Source of the DNA: Anaerolineae bacterium
GTDB lineage: Bacteria; Chloroflexota; Anaerolineae; 4572-78; NAK82
Direction of reading: 5' to 3'
Length of the DNA stretch: 14,733 nucleotides
Assembly: GCA_030597485.1 (NCBI GenBank)
Contig: JAUVRU010000014.1
Location: 1 to 14,733, forward strand
Below are positions 1-7,255 of this stretch, piece after piece. The position numbers and the translations under genes were made by a program. The stretch's first letter is position 1; each line of letters starts with the position of its first letter. The notes under the pieces are model-generated. The model was not told the origin of the DNA. It did not search any database and saw nothing but the letters and a program-made list of their open reading frames with translations.

Positions 1-525
1 GAGACCGGCATAAGCACGCGAGCCCAACAGGAGGACAAGGAAATCACGCGTGAGCGGGCGCTGACGGACCAAGTGCGGACCATAGAAGCAGACGCTGACT
101 GCCTGCGCCAGATACTGGCCAACTTGCTCAGCAATGCCACCAACGCTTCATCGGAGGGATCTACCATTACCGTGTCAACCTCCATACATTCCGATGGTGA
201 CGAGACGGACCCCGAGACCCCCCGCCGTCTCAAGGTCTCAGTCCAGGACTCGGGGGGCGGTATTGCGCCCGGGGACCTAGACCGAGTATTCGACCGCTTC
301 TACCGGGCCGAGAGGACACTGATCAATGGTCTGGGAGAGACCGGGGTTGGCCTGGCGATTGTCAAATCGCTGGTAGAGGCTCACGGTGGGCGGGTTTGGG
401 TCGACAGCGAGATAGGCGTAGGGTCGACGTTCAGCTTCTCACTACCCATCAACAAAGCGTACGAAGACCCCTGGCTCGAGATAGACGTACCTCCCCTGGA
501 TCTCAGTTCTGATCAGCACGATTAA
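1..525 (+). CDS. Sensor histidine kinase, C-terminal ATPase part (5' end outside window)
   Basis: The reading frame is open from base 1 to the TAA at 523-525, giving 174 visible residues, so the gene starts outside the window. A GTG at 73 is internal, not the start. The fragment is a HATPase_c domain. The N box (NLLSNA) is near visible residue 40, the G1 box reads DSGGG, the F box reads FDRFYR, and the G2 box reads GVGLAIVK. It closes with the usual GSTFSFSLP strand and a short acidic tail. This domain binds ATP and phosphorylates a conserved His in the missing upstream DHp domain, which then passes phosphate to a response regulator. No regulator is seen downstream. The intact N, G1 and G2 boxes suggest an active kinase. 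The sensed signal cannot be told from this part. Confidence 0.93.
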   Translation, partial: ETGISTRAQQEDKEITRERALTDQVRTIEADADCLRQILANLLSNATNASSEGSTITVSTSIHSDGDETDPETPRRLKVSVQDSGGGIAPGDLDRVFDRFYRAERTLINGLGETGVGLAIVKSLVEAHGGRVWVDSEIGVGSTFSFSLPINKAYEDPWLEIDVPPLDLSSDQHD

Positions 526-540
526 CGTTCTGAACAGCTG

Positions 541-588
541 TCACCAGCCAGCCACAGTCCGACTGCTGGCTGGTGATGGGCGAAGCCC
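541..588. terminator. Tandem hairpins downstream of the histidine kinase
   Basis: TCACCAGCCAGC (541-552) and GCTGGCTGGTGA (565-576) form a perfect 12 bp stem with a 12-base loop. A second small hairpin, GGGC-GAA-GCCC (578-588), follows directly. They begin 16 bases after the kinase stop codon, which is the place for a transcript end. No run of T follows, so this is not a textbook intrinsic terminator; it may be a Rho-dependent end or an RNA-stabilising structure. Confidence 0.45.
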
Positions 589-713
589 CTGGTGACTATG
601 TAGAACGCCCCGCCCAACAGGCATTGGCCCAGGGACGGCTGAACGTACACCCAGGAATGGGACTCGTGGTCAATAACCCACATGGTATCTAGCAAATCAA
701 TGACGAAAGCCGG

Positions 714-1445
714 TTGACCCCTCACTGGCGTCCCCTGTTGACCGGACTGTCTGCTGTCAGTGTCGTGGCGCTGACGGTAATGGAGGCAGCGTTGCTAGCG
801 ACGCGAGACGCGACACTCAGCACCAGGCCAGCCACGCCGCTGGCAGCCGCAACCACACCGATCCCTACAGACACAGCCACGGTGACATCGGCGTCGACAT
901 CTACATCCACGCCCACGATGACAACTGCCCCACCCCCAACGCCACCTGTCTGCTACCAGCCGCCGGGGTGGGGAGACCCCTCAACGTGGGAATCCTACAC
1001 GGTCAGGCCCGACGACAACCTGGTTGCTTTGGCGATAACATACCGCACGACGTATCAAGACATTCTGGGGGCCAACTGCCTCCACAGCCTCCATGACTTC
1101 GTGCCAGGCCTGAGGTTGCTGCTGCCGCGACTTACACAGCCGCTGCCCTCGTCGATGACCACTCGCAAACGGCTGCCGACCGCTTCCTATCCTCCCGTAC
1201 GCACCTGGGCGGTGCCGACATTGGTCCCTTGGCCCGGGCCAATGCCCACCCCGTCGCAATCGAAAGCCACCCGTCTCCCACCGCCTGCCGCTACCGGCAG
1301 CGCCTACGTGCGTCCCGCCGCCAACGGTGCCCTCCCCAGCAGCGCCAACACCGGTCCACGCACCCCGTCCCCACGCCGGCACCAACGTTCGTCCCTGCTC
1401 CGATTTTCACTCCTTCCCCGTAGCCTGGGAGCGCAAGCCATCTGA
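714..1445 (+). CDS. LysM-domain protein, membrane anchored, Thr/Pro-rich
   Basis: This is a 243-residue protein from a TTG start. A stop at 690-692 limits the frame and no ATG or GTG lies upstream. The next ATG (780) would remove most of the single hydrophobic segment (about residues 8-30), so TTG is preferred. After the membrane anchor comes a Thr/Ser/Pro-rich linker (about 35-78). Next is one LysM domain (about 94-138: SYTVRPDDNL, then the NCL segment), with Cys80 and Cys122 probably paired as in similar Chloroflexi proteins. LysM binds N-acetylglucosamine polymers such as peptidoglycan, so the protein probably faces the cell wall. The last 60 or so residues lose the Pro/Thr character and turn Arg-rich, while Pro/Thr-rich tails continue in the other two frames, so the C-terminus may be frameshifted. 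Its stop lies 13 bases before mnmE. Confidence 0.75.
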   Translation: MTPHWRPLLTGLSAVSVVALTVMEAALLATRDATLSTRPATPLAAATTPIPTDTATVTSASTSTSTPTMTTAPPPTPPVCYQPPGWGDPSTWESYTVRPDDNLVALAITYRTTYQDILGANCLHSLHDFVPGLRLLLPRLTQPLPSSMTTRKRLPTASYPPVRTWAVPTLVPWPGPMPTPSQSKATRLPPPAATGSAYVRPAANGALPSSANTGPRTPSPRRHQRSSLLRFSLLPRSLGAQAI

Positions 1446-1458
1446 AAGGGGAACGTAC

Positions 1459-2877
1459 ATGGGAACTTTCAGTCTTGACGATACGATTGTGGCTATTGCC
1501 ACGCCGCTGGGAGAAGGCGGCATTGGCATTGTCAAGATCAGTGGACCTCAATCCATCCCCATCCTGGGCCAGCTTTTCGTGTCGCCCTCATCCACCACAG
1601 AGCCACCGGCCACGGATCATCTGCCGTCTCGTCGTCTCACCTGGGGGCACATCCGTGACCCGCAAACCAACCGTAACGTAGACGAAGTGCTGGTCGTGAC
1701 TATGCTAGCCCCACACAGCTATACCCGGCAGGACGTGGTCGAGATTCAGTCGCACGGGGGCATCGTGGCGGTGCAGCGCATCTTGCAGCTGACGCTGATG
1801 GCCGGTGCCCGCCTGGCCGAACCGGGTGAAATGACGCTGCGAGCCTTCATTAATGGCCGGCTGGACCTGGCTCAAGCCGAGGCTGTGCTGGACATTGTGC
1901 AGGCGCGCACTGAGGCCGCCTTGCGGGTGGCGGTGGAGCAGCTGGACGGATGCCTGTCAGCCCAGGTACGGCTGGCACGGGCTCAACTTGTGGACGTGCT
2001 GGCTTATCTGGAAGCCAGCATCGACTTCGTGGAGGATGAGATTCCACCACAAGATGTGGTAGCACCGCTGGAGGAGACAGCCGCCACGGTAGAGGAGCTG
2101 CTGGCCACGGCCGATCGGGGACGCATTTATCGCCAGGGTATCCGGGCGGCAATCGTGGGCCGGCCCAATGTGGGCAAAAGCTCGCTGCTGAACGCCTTGT
2201 TGCGCGGGGATCGGGCTATTGTCACCCCCATTCCCGGCACGACGCGCGACACGTTGGAAGAGACAGTCAACCTTCAAGGCGTGCCGTTGGTACTGGTGGA
2301 CACAGCTGGCATCCGTGCCCAGCCCGAGGGTGAAGTGGAACGCATAGGCGTGGCCCGCAGTCACGCCGCGCTGGAACGGGCTGATCTGGCCCTGATGGTG
2401 ATCGATGGCAGCCAACCGCTGACCGACGCGGACCGGGAGATTGCCCGGTTGATCGGCAACAGGCCGAGCCTGGTGTTGGTCAACAAGTGCGACTTGTCGG
2501 CAGCCAGCGAAGATGGAGGGGTACCGCATGCCGCCCTGGCGGCCGGGCTGCTGTCAGATGCGCCCCATCTCAGCATTTCGGCCCTGACCGGCCAGGGAAT
2601 CGAGGAAATGGAACATGCCATCGTGAACAAGGTGATGGGAGGAACGGTGATCGCGTCGGACACGCCGCTCGTCAGCAATCCCCGTCACCAGGCATCGCTG
2701 AAGCAAGCACTGGATCACCTCCGGGCAGCCAGAGATGACCATCTGGCTGGCACGAGTGCCGATCTGGTGGCCATAGATGTGCTGGAAGCGGTGGACGCAC
2801 TGGGAGACATCACCGGAGAGACAGCCAGCGAGGACCTGTTGGAGGCAATTTTCAGCAAATTCTGCATAGGGAAGTAG
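1459..2877 (+). CDS. mnmE: tRNA uridine-5-carboxymethylaminomethyl modification GTPase MnmE (TrmE)
   Basis: A 472-residue protein of normal MnmE length. With MnmG it builds the cmnm5 group on U34 of several tRNAs in the cytoplasm, using a formyl-folate cofactor, and its GTPase domain drives the cycle. The N-terminal folate-binding domain starts DTIVAIATPLGEGGIGIVKISG. The GTPase domain shows GRPNVGKS (234-241), TTRDT (261-265), DTAG (281-284) and NKCD (342-345). The protein ends in the diagnostic FCIGK, with the conserved Cys469. The frame is open further upstream, but ATG 1459 is chosen because homology begins at once and an AAGGGG Shine-Dalgarno sits about 7 bases before it, overlapping the LysM stop. 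The gene may therefore be co-transcribed with the LysM gene. mnmG is not in the window. Confidence 0.97.
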   Translation: MGTFSLDDTIVAIATPLGEGGIGIVKISGPQSIPILGQLFVSPSSTTEPPATDHLPSRRLTWGHIRDPQTNRNVDEVLVVTMLAPHSYTRQDVVEIQSHGGIVAVQRILQLTLMAGARLAEPGEMTLRAFINGRLDLAQAEAVLDIVQARTEAALRVAVEQLDGCLSAQVRLARAQLVDVLAYLEASIDFVEDEIPPQDVVAPLEETAATVEELLATADRGRIYRQGIRAAIVGRPNVGKSSLLNALLRGDRAIVTPIPGTTRDTLEETVNLQGVPLVLVDTAGIRAQPEGEVERIGVARSHAALERADLALMVIDGSQPLTDADREIARLIGNRPSLVLVNKCDLSAASEDGGVPHAALAAGLLSDAPHLSISALTGQGIEEMEHAIVNKVMGGTVIASDTPLVSNPRHQASLKQALDHLRAARDDHLAGTSADLVAIDVLEAVDALGDITGETASEDLLEAIFSKFCIGK

Positions 2878-2883
2878 AAGATT

Positions 2884-2939
2884 CAGTAGACAGTAGACAG
2901 TAGTCAGCAGCCAGTGGCCAGTGGCCAGTAAGCGGTCAG
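2884..2939. repeat. Degenerate heptanucleotide tandem repeat (8 units)
   Basis: There are eight 7-base units in register: CAGTAGA, CAGTAGA, CAGTAGT, CAGCAGC, CAGTGGC, CAGTGGC, CAGTAAG and a poor last unit CGGTCAG. The tract starts 6 bases after the mnmE stop, in the convergent space between mnmE and ruvA. Heptameric tracts of this kind recall the short tandemly repeated repeats of cyanobacteria and similar tracts in Chloroflexi. No clear terminator hairpin is seen in this gap. Confidence 0.8.
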
Positions 2940-2992
2940 CCTGCTGTATTCAGTCGCTCCCGGCGTCTGGCAGGGCCGTCTCGAAAGCCCGA

Positions 2993-3574
2993 TCACAGTT
3001 TGGACAGGTTGCTCAGCGCCAGCCGTACCCTTTCCTCCAGGGGCTGCTGCTGCGCTTCCGGCGGCAGAGCCCGCAGGACTGCCTGCGCCTCGGATAGGGA
3101 GTAGCCCAGGGAAGTCAGAGCAGACACCACCTCACTGTCGGCGTCGGTGATCGTTGGCCCGCCAGCCCATACGTCCTCGATTTCGATTTTGTCTTTGAGC
3201 ACAAAGATTATCTGGCGCGCCTTCTTGGGTCCAATGCCTGGCACACGGGCCAGCAGCGCTGCTTCCTCATGCGCTACCGCTTGCCGCAGCGTCTCGATGG
3301 GCACGTGCGACAGGATGGAGAGGGCAACCTTGGGGCCAATACCCTGTACTGACAACAGAGTGCGGAAGAGCTGCAACTCCTCTCGGTCGGCGAAGCCGTA
3401 GAGGGTCAGATCGTTCTCTCGAACGTGCAAATGCGTGTACAGGGTGACGAACCCACCTTCCAAGCCGTCGAGCAGCGTGGCTGGCGAATGGATGACGAAG
3501 CCCATGCCATTCACGTCGACCAGTACTGTATCCTCTCCCTTTTCTATTACCTCACCCCGAATGCGTCCTATCAT
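2993..3574 (-). CDS. ruvA: Holliday junction branch migration complex subunit RuvA
   Basis: A 193-residue protein of usual RuvA length. Tetramers of RuvA bind the four-way DNA junction and load the RuvB motor during recombinational repair. The OB-fold domain (about 1-62) starts MIGRIRG and ends with the LTLYGF segment. Two helix-hairpin-helix motifs follow: VQGIGPKVAL (77-86) and VPGIGPKKAR (111-120). The C-terminal domain that contacts RuvB is at about 145-193 (EVVSALTSLGYS). The ATG at 3574 has a GAGG about 7 bases upstream. It lies downstream of ruvC on the same strand, but a gene remnant separates the two. ruvB does not follow; mnmE converges instead. Confidence 0.97.
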   Translation of the reverse strand: MIGRIRGEVIEKGEDTVLVDVNGMGFVIHSPATLLDGLEGGFVTLYTHLHVRENDLTLYGFADREELQLFRTLLSVQGIGPKVALSILSHVPIETLRQAVAHEEAALLARVPGIGPKKARQIIFVLKDKIEIEDVWAGGPTITDADSEVVSALTSLGYSLSEAQAVLRALPPEAQQQPLEERVRLALSNLSKL

Positions 3575-3673
3575 CGTTTTGCCTCGGTATCAGCGTTTGG
3601 CGAAGCACCACCCCAAGACCGACAGGTCAGGAAACGTAAGGGCGCCAAGTCTACCAGGTTTGTCGTCTGCGTT

Positions 3674-4075
3674 CTACTGTCTCATAATTGTCGGCAGGTG
3701 GAGGTAGCGCCACTTCAATTGGAATTCGTAGGCACCTAGATCGTACCCGGCACCCACCGGACGGGGGTTGCCGTCCAGGTCGGTGGTCACACCGGCGTCC
3801 ACACCCCTGTCACGGGCCGCCGAACCGGCACCGATGTGGTAATCTCCACCATCGGGGTCCACGAAGGCCGGATCGCCATCGATGGCGTTGGTGACAGTCA
3901 CGATGTGGTTGGCACCGCCGCCGGTTTTTCCGTCATTGTGGAACCACAGCACCCCATTGAGAATGGCCGTGTTGCCGGTGTGGATGACGACGCCCTCCGT
4001 GTGGCTCTCCACGATGGTGTTAGTCAGGATGACGGTGAGGGTGAAGAGAAGCCAGGGATGGGGGGGCGCCTGCAA
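3674..4075 (-). pseudogene. Remnant of a secreted beta-helix / choice-of-anchor Q type surface protein
   Basis: The open frame gives 133 residues with no signal peptide or good start (TTG at 4075). It matches the last portion of large Chloroflexi-style parallel beta-helix proteins: a helix rung (TLTVILTNTIVESH), then GDPAFVDPDGGDYHI (68-82), GSAARDRG (84-91), DGNPRP (101-106) and YDLGAYE (111-117). Such proteins are usually many hundreds of residues and are exported. The end, LHLPTIMRQ, resembles the LPL-hydrophobic-R tails seen on many secreted Chloroflexi proteins. The N-terminal part is missing, and a seven-G run (4060-4066) lies where the likely frame is lost. I read it as a truncated gene left between ruvC and ruvA. 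A short expressed protein cannot be excluded. Confidence 0.6.
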
Positions 4076-4210
4076 ACTTCATCGTTTTCGGGAGCAAGGT
4101 CTTTTCGTGATAGGGAACGGGGCATCCTTGGCAGAGGAATGTCCCTTCCAAGACTACCTGTTTGCCGCTGACAGGCGGATTGATGAACAACTGCCTTCCC
4201 GGACAGGCAC

Positions 4211-4702
4211 TCACCGGGCGGCCAGCGACCGCCAGCGGGCCGAGTGCAAGTGACAAATGGCTACGGCCAGCGCGTCGGCGGCATCGTCAGGACGGGGAAT
4301 CTCTTCCAGGCTAAGCAGCTGCTGTACCATGGTTTGAACCTGCTGCTTGGGAGCGGAACCATACCCGGTGACCGCCTCCTTGACCTCCGCCGGCTTGTAC
4401 TCGTGAACGGACAGGCCAGCATCGGCCAGGGCCAGCAGGACCACACCCCGTCCGTGGCCCACCATCAGCGCGGTGCGCGCGTTCTTGCTGAAGAAAAGCT
4501 CCTCCACGGCCGCGCTGTCTGGCTGCCACTCGGACGCCAGGCGCCGCAGCTGGGTGTATATCTCCTGCAGGCGCTGTGGCAGGGCCCAGTCGGCCGGGGT
4601 GGTGACCACCCCGTAGGTAACCGTCCTCAGATCACTGCCCTCGCCCTCGACCACACCATAACCGGTGATAGCCGTACCGGGATCAATTCCCAATACCCGC
4701 AC
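4211..4702 (-). CDS. ruvC: Crossover junction endodeoxyribonuclease RuvC
   Basis: A 163-residue protein, close to the usual 160-175. RuvC cuts Holliday junctions symmetrically with an RNase H-like fold and two metal ions. The acidic residues are visible: Asp7 in VLGIDPG, Glu67 in AVEELFF, and the Asp pair 140/143 in PDDAADALA. The frame stays open for 26 codons upstream, but GTG 4702 is chosen. It is preceded directly by AAGGAGGTGAT, a near-perfect Shine-Dalgarno, and the protein then starts with the canonical MRVLGIDPG. It lies downstream of yebC (380 bases away) and upstream of the surface-protein remnant and ruvA, which fits a former yebC-ruvC-ruvA cluster. Confidence 0.96.
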   Translation of the reverse strand: MRVLGIDPGTAITGYGVVEGEGSDLRTVTYGVVTTPADWALPQRLQEIYTQLRRLASEWQPDSAAVEELFFSKNARTALMVGHGRGVVLLALADAGLSVHEYKPAEVKEAVTGYGSAPKQQVQTMVQQLLSLEEIPRPDDAADALAVAICHLHSARWRSLAAR

Positions 4703-5082
4703 ATCACCTCCTTCAGGACGTCTGGGATTGTGATGCCAGGCCTCGCGAACCACGAATCTGCGCCACGAAGGGTGGGGCACGCTCGTGCGCTGTACCCAGC
4801 CAGCCCGTCTGCACCCGGTGTGCGGACTCCTTGACCGATTTTGAGGCCTTTCTGCAAGAACCCCGCCGGGTTGACTGGTCTCCGTATCGTCCGCACACTA
4901 CTGATTCAAACCTGGCCTTCCAGTTTGCGAGTGCCAACAAAGCAGGAGTGCAATTGAATTGCCCTCCTGCTTTCGCCAGATGATCTCTGCCTCGAAGATC
5001 ACCTCCGAAACGTGTTTGTGGCCAGGAACCGGCGTCCATCTTCTCGTCCGTACTGGAACGCCGGCCCGGGTGACGGCAATCC
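4703..5082. other. 380 bp gene-free gap between yebC and ruvC
   Basis: I see no credible gene here. Frames are open on both strands but give Arg/Pro-rich sequences with no recognisable motifs. The gap contains the strong ruvC Shine-Dalgarno at its left end (AGGAGGT, complement of 4706-4712) and a long hairpin at 4939-4973. No convincing -10/-35 pair for ruvC was found, so the ruvC promoter is unplaced. Confidence 0.6.
4939..4973 (-). terminator. Long hairpin, probable yebC terminator
   Basis: AAAGCAGGAG (4939-4948) pairs with CTCCTGCTTT (4964-4973). After one mismatch, GCAAT (4950-4954) pairs with ATTGC (4958-4962) around a TGA loop. The result is a 35-base hairpin of 10 plus 5 base pairs. 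Read on the - strand it lies about 110 bases after the yebC stop and ends GCTTTGTT, a weak U-rich tail. It could act as an intrinsic terminator or an RNA 3'-end stabiliser. Confidence 0.55.
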
Positions 5083-5826
5083 CTACACGGTCGCCAGAAT
5101 CTCCTCGGAGATATCCAGATTGGAGTACACTTGCTGCACGTCGTCCAGTTCTTCCAGGGCCTCGATCATGTTCAGGGCCTGGAGCGTCTCTTTCTCGCCT
5201 AACGACATCGGCGTCTTGGGCACCATAGCCAATTCGGCATCCTCAACTGCCAATCCTCGCTCAACCAGACTGTCGCGGACTACGTGCAGGTCACCAGGGG
5301 CTGTATACACCTCCGCGAACCCCTCACTGATCTCCACGTCCTCCGCGCCGGCCTCTACTGCCATCAAGAAGATGTCATCAGCGTCCATATCCTTGCAATC
5401 GACGATGATGAGGCCCTTGCTATCGAACATCCAAGTCACCGCTCCCGCTTCGGCCAACCTGCCGCTGCCACGGTTAAAGACCCGGCGCACGTCAGCCAGG
5501 GTCCGATTGCGATTGTCGGTCAAACACTTGAGGAGAAGGGCAGCACCGTGTGGCGCATAGCCTTCGTAGAACACCTCTTCCAGTTGGCCGCCCTCCAGCT
5601 CACCGGTACCGCGCTTAATCGCCCGTTCGATGTTATCCTTGGGCATGTTGGCCCCACGTGCTCTGTCAATGGCCAGACGCAGTGCCGAATTGGTCTCCGG
5701 GTCACCACCGCCGCTGCGGGCTGCGATGGCTATGTCGCGAGCCAGGCGGGTGAATATCTTGCCCCGTTTGGCGTCTTCGGCGCCCTTCTTGCGCTTGATC
5801 GTACTCCACTTCGAATGCCCACTCAT
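5083..5826 (-). CDS. yebC: YebC/PmpR/TACO1-family protein
   Basis: A 247-residue protein with the full YebC signature. It starts MSGHSKWSTIKRKKGAEDAKRGK, followed by ARSGGGDPETN and NMPKDNIERAIKRG, which is the DNA/RNA-binding domain. The next blocks are YEGYAPHGAALL and the DNRNRT segment, then the acidic C-terminal domains. Members were first described as transcription regulators. More recent work on some family members shows ribosome-associated roles that relieve stalling at proline stretches, so this copy may be either. ATG 5826 has TAAGGAG 8 bases upstream. A promoter with a perfect TATAAT lies about 130 bases upstream, and a hairpin lies about 110 bases downstream, so it may be a single-gene transcript. 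yebC beside ruvC is a common bacterial neighbourhood. Confidence 0.96.
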   Translation of the reverse strand: MSGHSKWSTIKRKKGAEDAKRGKIFTRLARDIAIAARSGGGDPETNSALRLAIDRARGANMPKDNIERAIKRGTGELEGGQLEEVFYEGYAPHGAALLLKCLTDNRNRTLADVRRVFNRGSGRLAEAGAVTWMFDSKGLIIVDCKDMDADDIFLMAVEAGAEDVEISEGFAEVYTAPGDLHVVRDSLVERGLAVEDAELAMVPKTPMSLGEKETLQALNMIEALEELDDVQQVYSNLDISEEILATV

Positions 5827-5952
5827 ACATGTAACTCCTTACAATTGGTGCAGAACCCCAGGCCAATTTCCCCGCCTGACCATCCACGGAACCGGCCGAA
5901 TCACAACACCACTATCACGATTGGGGGATATGACGAAAAACCTCCACGCTCT

Positions 5953-5961
5953 ATTATACCA
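5953..5961 (-). promoter_or_regulatory. Extended -10 promoter element for yebC
   Basis: On the - strand the sequence reads TGGTATAAT, an extended -10 with a perfect TATAAT (complement of 5953-5958). No good -35 is seen at 16-18 bases, which is common for extended -10 promoters. Transcription would start near 5946 and give a leader of about 120 bases before the yebC ATG. Confidence 0.6.
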
Positions 5962-6084
5962 CACTTTGCGCTCACAGGCACACGCAGCAGCGTACGTGCG
6001 CGGGCGCGGGTGTGGGTTCAGATTGGGGAGACACAGTTCCCGAACCCCCAGGGCACTGGGTCAGCCCGCGAACGACAATACCTG

Positions 6085-7053
6085 TCACACATCCTTTGCC
6101 GCCGGGATGCCGGCCAGGGTCGTCGCCTGGTGGACGGCCCGCAAGACAGCCTCCGCCAAGACCGAGGCTGCCACTGTTCCCACCACACTGACGTCTGCTT
6201 GCGGCTCAGTCCGCCGCCCGGTGGCCAGGGCGAAGACAGTGTCGCCGTCGTACATAGTATGAACCGGGCGAATGGCCTGTGCCAGGCCGTCGTGTGCCAT
6301 CTGTGCCACCTTGTTGGCCCCCTCCTTAGACAACACAGCGTCGGTAGCTACCACAGCAATGGTGGTATTGGTGGGGAAGCCCAGCATGGTCTGGCTCAGG
6401 TCGCCGTGCATGCGCTCAACGGTATTCACGAATCCCGCACCTTGTGGATCACGCGGTCCCGCTATGATCTGCCCGGTAGCAGGGTCCACCACGTCCCCGA
6501 AAGCATTGACCGCCACCAGCGCTCCCACCGTTATCTCGCCGTGGATGCGGCGGGCCGCGGTGCCGACGCCGCTCTTGACCGCAAACGACGGTCCGAACAG
6601 CTTGCCAACGGTGGCACCGGTTCCGGCCCCGACACAACCCTCGGTCACCGGCCCGTTCCCGGCCACGTGGCAGACTGCGTAGCCGGCCTCGGGACCAGGG
6701 CGCACATCTGACCGGCCAATCGTCAGGTCAAACAACACGGCCGACGACACGGCGGGCACCACCCCCACCCCGACGTTGAAGCCGATACCCTCCGTCTCCA
6801 GCCAGCGCATCACTCCGCTGGCCGCGTCCAGGCCGTACGCGCTGCCGCCGGTGAGCACCACCGCGTGCACTTGCTGCACCAGGTTCATCGGGCGCAGCAA
6901 ATCGGTTTCGCGGGTACCGGGTGCCGATCCTCGCACGTCCACACCACCCACCGCCCCTTGACGACAAATGACCACCGTGCAGCCGGTGACCGCTTCCAGA
7001 TCGGTATAATGACCGACTTCAATCCCTTCCACATCTGTGATGGTCTTGTGCAC
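6085..7053 (-). CDS. P1 family peptidase (S58, DmpA/BapA-like self-processing aminopeptidase)
   Basis: A 322-residue protein. The start is GTG 7053, with AGGAGG (complement of 7060-7065) 6 bases upstream; the frame is open further up, but that extension has no ribosome site. The family matures by cutting itself into two chains, and the new N-terminal Ser/Thr becomes the nucleophile of an N-terminal amidohydrolase acting on small peptides or amides. Family blocks: ITDVEGIEVGH (5-15), LTGGSAYGLDAASG (67-80), GAGTGATVGK (142-151). The cleavage block NTTIAVVATDA (229-239) aligns with the DmpA site, so Thr230 is the likely nucleophile, where DmpA has Ser. The protein is probably cytoplasmic since no signal peptide is seen. 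It lies between yebC and an M20 peptidase on the same strand. The exact substrate is unknown. Confidence 0.9.
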   Translation of the reverse strand: MHKTITDVEGIEVGHYTDLEAVTGCTVVICRQGAVGGVDVRGSAPGTRETDLLRPMNLVQQVHAVVLTGGSAYGLDAASGVMRWLETEGIGFNVGVGVVPAVSSAVLFDLTIGRSDVRPGPEAGYAVCHVAGNGPVTEGCVGAGTGATVGKLFGPSFAVKSGVGTAARRIHGEITVGALVAVNAFGDVVDPATGQIIAGPRDPQGAGFVNTVERMHGDLSQTMLGFPTNTTIAVVATDAVLSKEGANKVAQMAHDGLAQAIRPVHTMYDGDTVFALATGRRTEPQADVSVVGTVAASVLAEAVLRAVHQATTLAGIPAAKDV

Positions 7054-7125
7054 TGCATACCTCCTGTCAATCAGAAAGTTGAGTTTGTGACTGCTCAGGC
7101 TGCTGCCCAAGTCGCGCCAAATTCG

Positions 7126-7187
7126 CCGGGATTGGGGGATTTGCGGAAAACAATCCGAATAGAAATCCCCTCATCCCCTCATCCCGG
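7126..7187. repeat. Imperfect inverted repeat with ATCCCCTC tandem units
   Basis: CCGGGATTGGGGGATTT (7126-7142) can pair with AAATCCCCTCATCCC (7163-7177) or, in a shifted register, with ATCCCCTCATCCCGG (7173-7187), about 13 of 15 positions each time. The right arm holds two copies of the 8-mer ATCCCCTC plus part of a third, so two alternative stems compete. It lies in the 202-base gap between the M20 gene and the P1 peptidase gene. It may be a transcript-end structure or a small intergenic repeat. Confidence 0.45.
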
Positions 7188-7255
7188 CCCGAAGCCTCCT
7201 GATTCCCAGGTAGGCCTGAGTAGTGATCCTGTTGCTCTGAAAGGTGCGATTCCTC

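Noticed and set aside
1327..1458. Longer MnmE start (GTG 1327)
   Set aside because: MnmE homology begins at MGTFSLDD, ATG 1459 has its own Shine-Dalgarno, and the extension overlaps the LysM gene with Pro-rich sequence unlike MnmE.
2884..2939. CRISPR-like array
   Set aside because: The units are only 7 bases with no spacers, and no cas genes are present. It is a simple tandem repeat.
4020..4256. 78-codon - strand frame between ruvC and the beta-helix remnant
   Set aside because: No family resemblance, and it overlaps the ruvC 3' end. At most part of it is the lost upstream frame of the remnant.
5284..6711. 475-codon open frame on the + strand
   Set aside because: It lies antisense across yebC, the gap and the P1 peptidase gene, all with strong family motifs. 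Its translation has no domain pattern, so it is a high-GC shadow frame.
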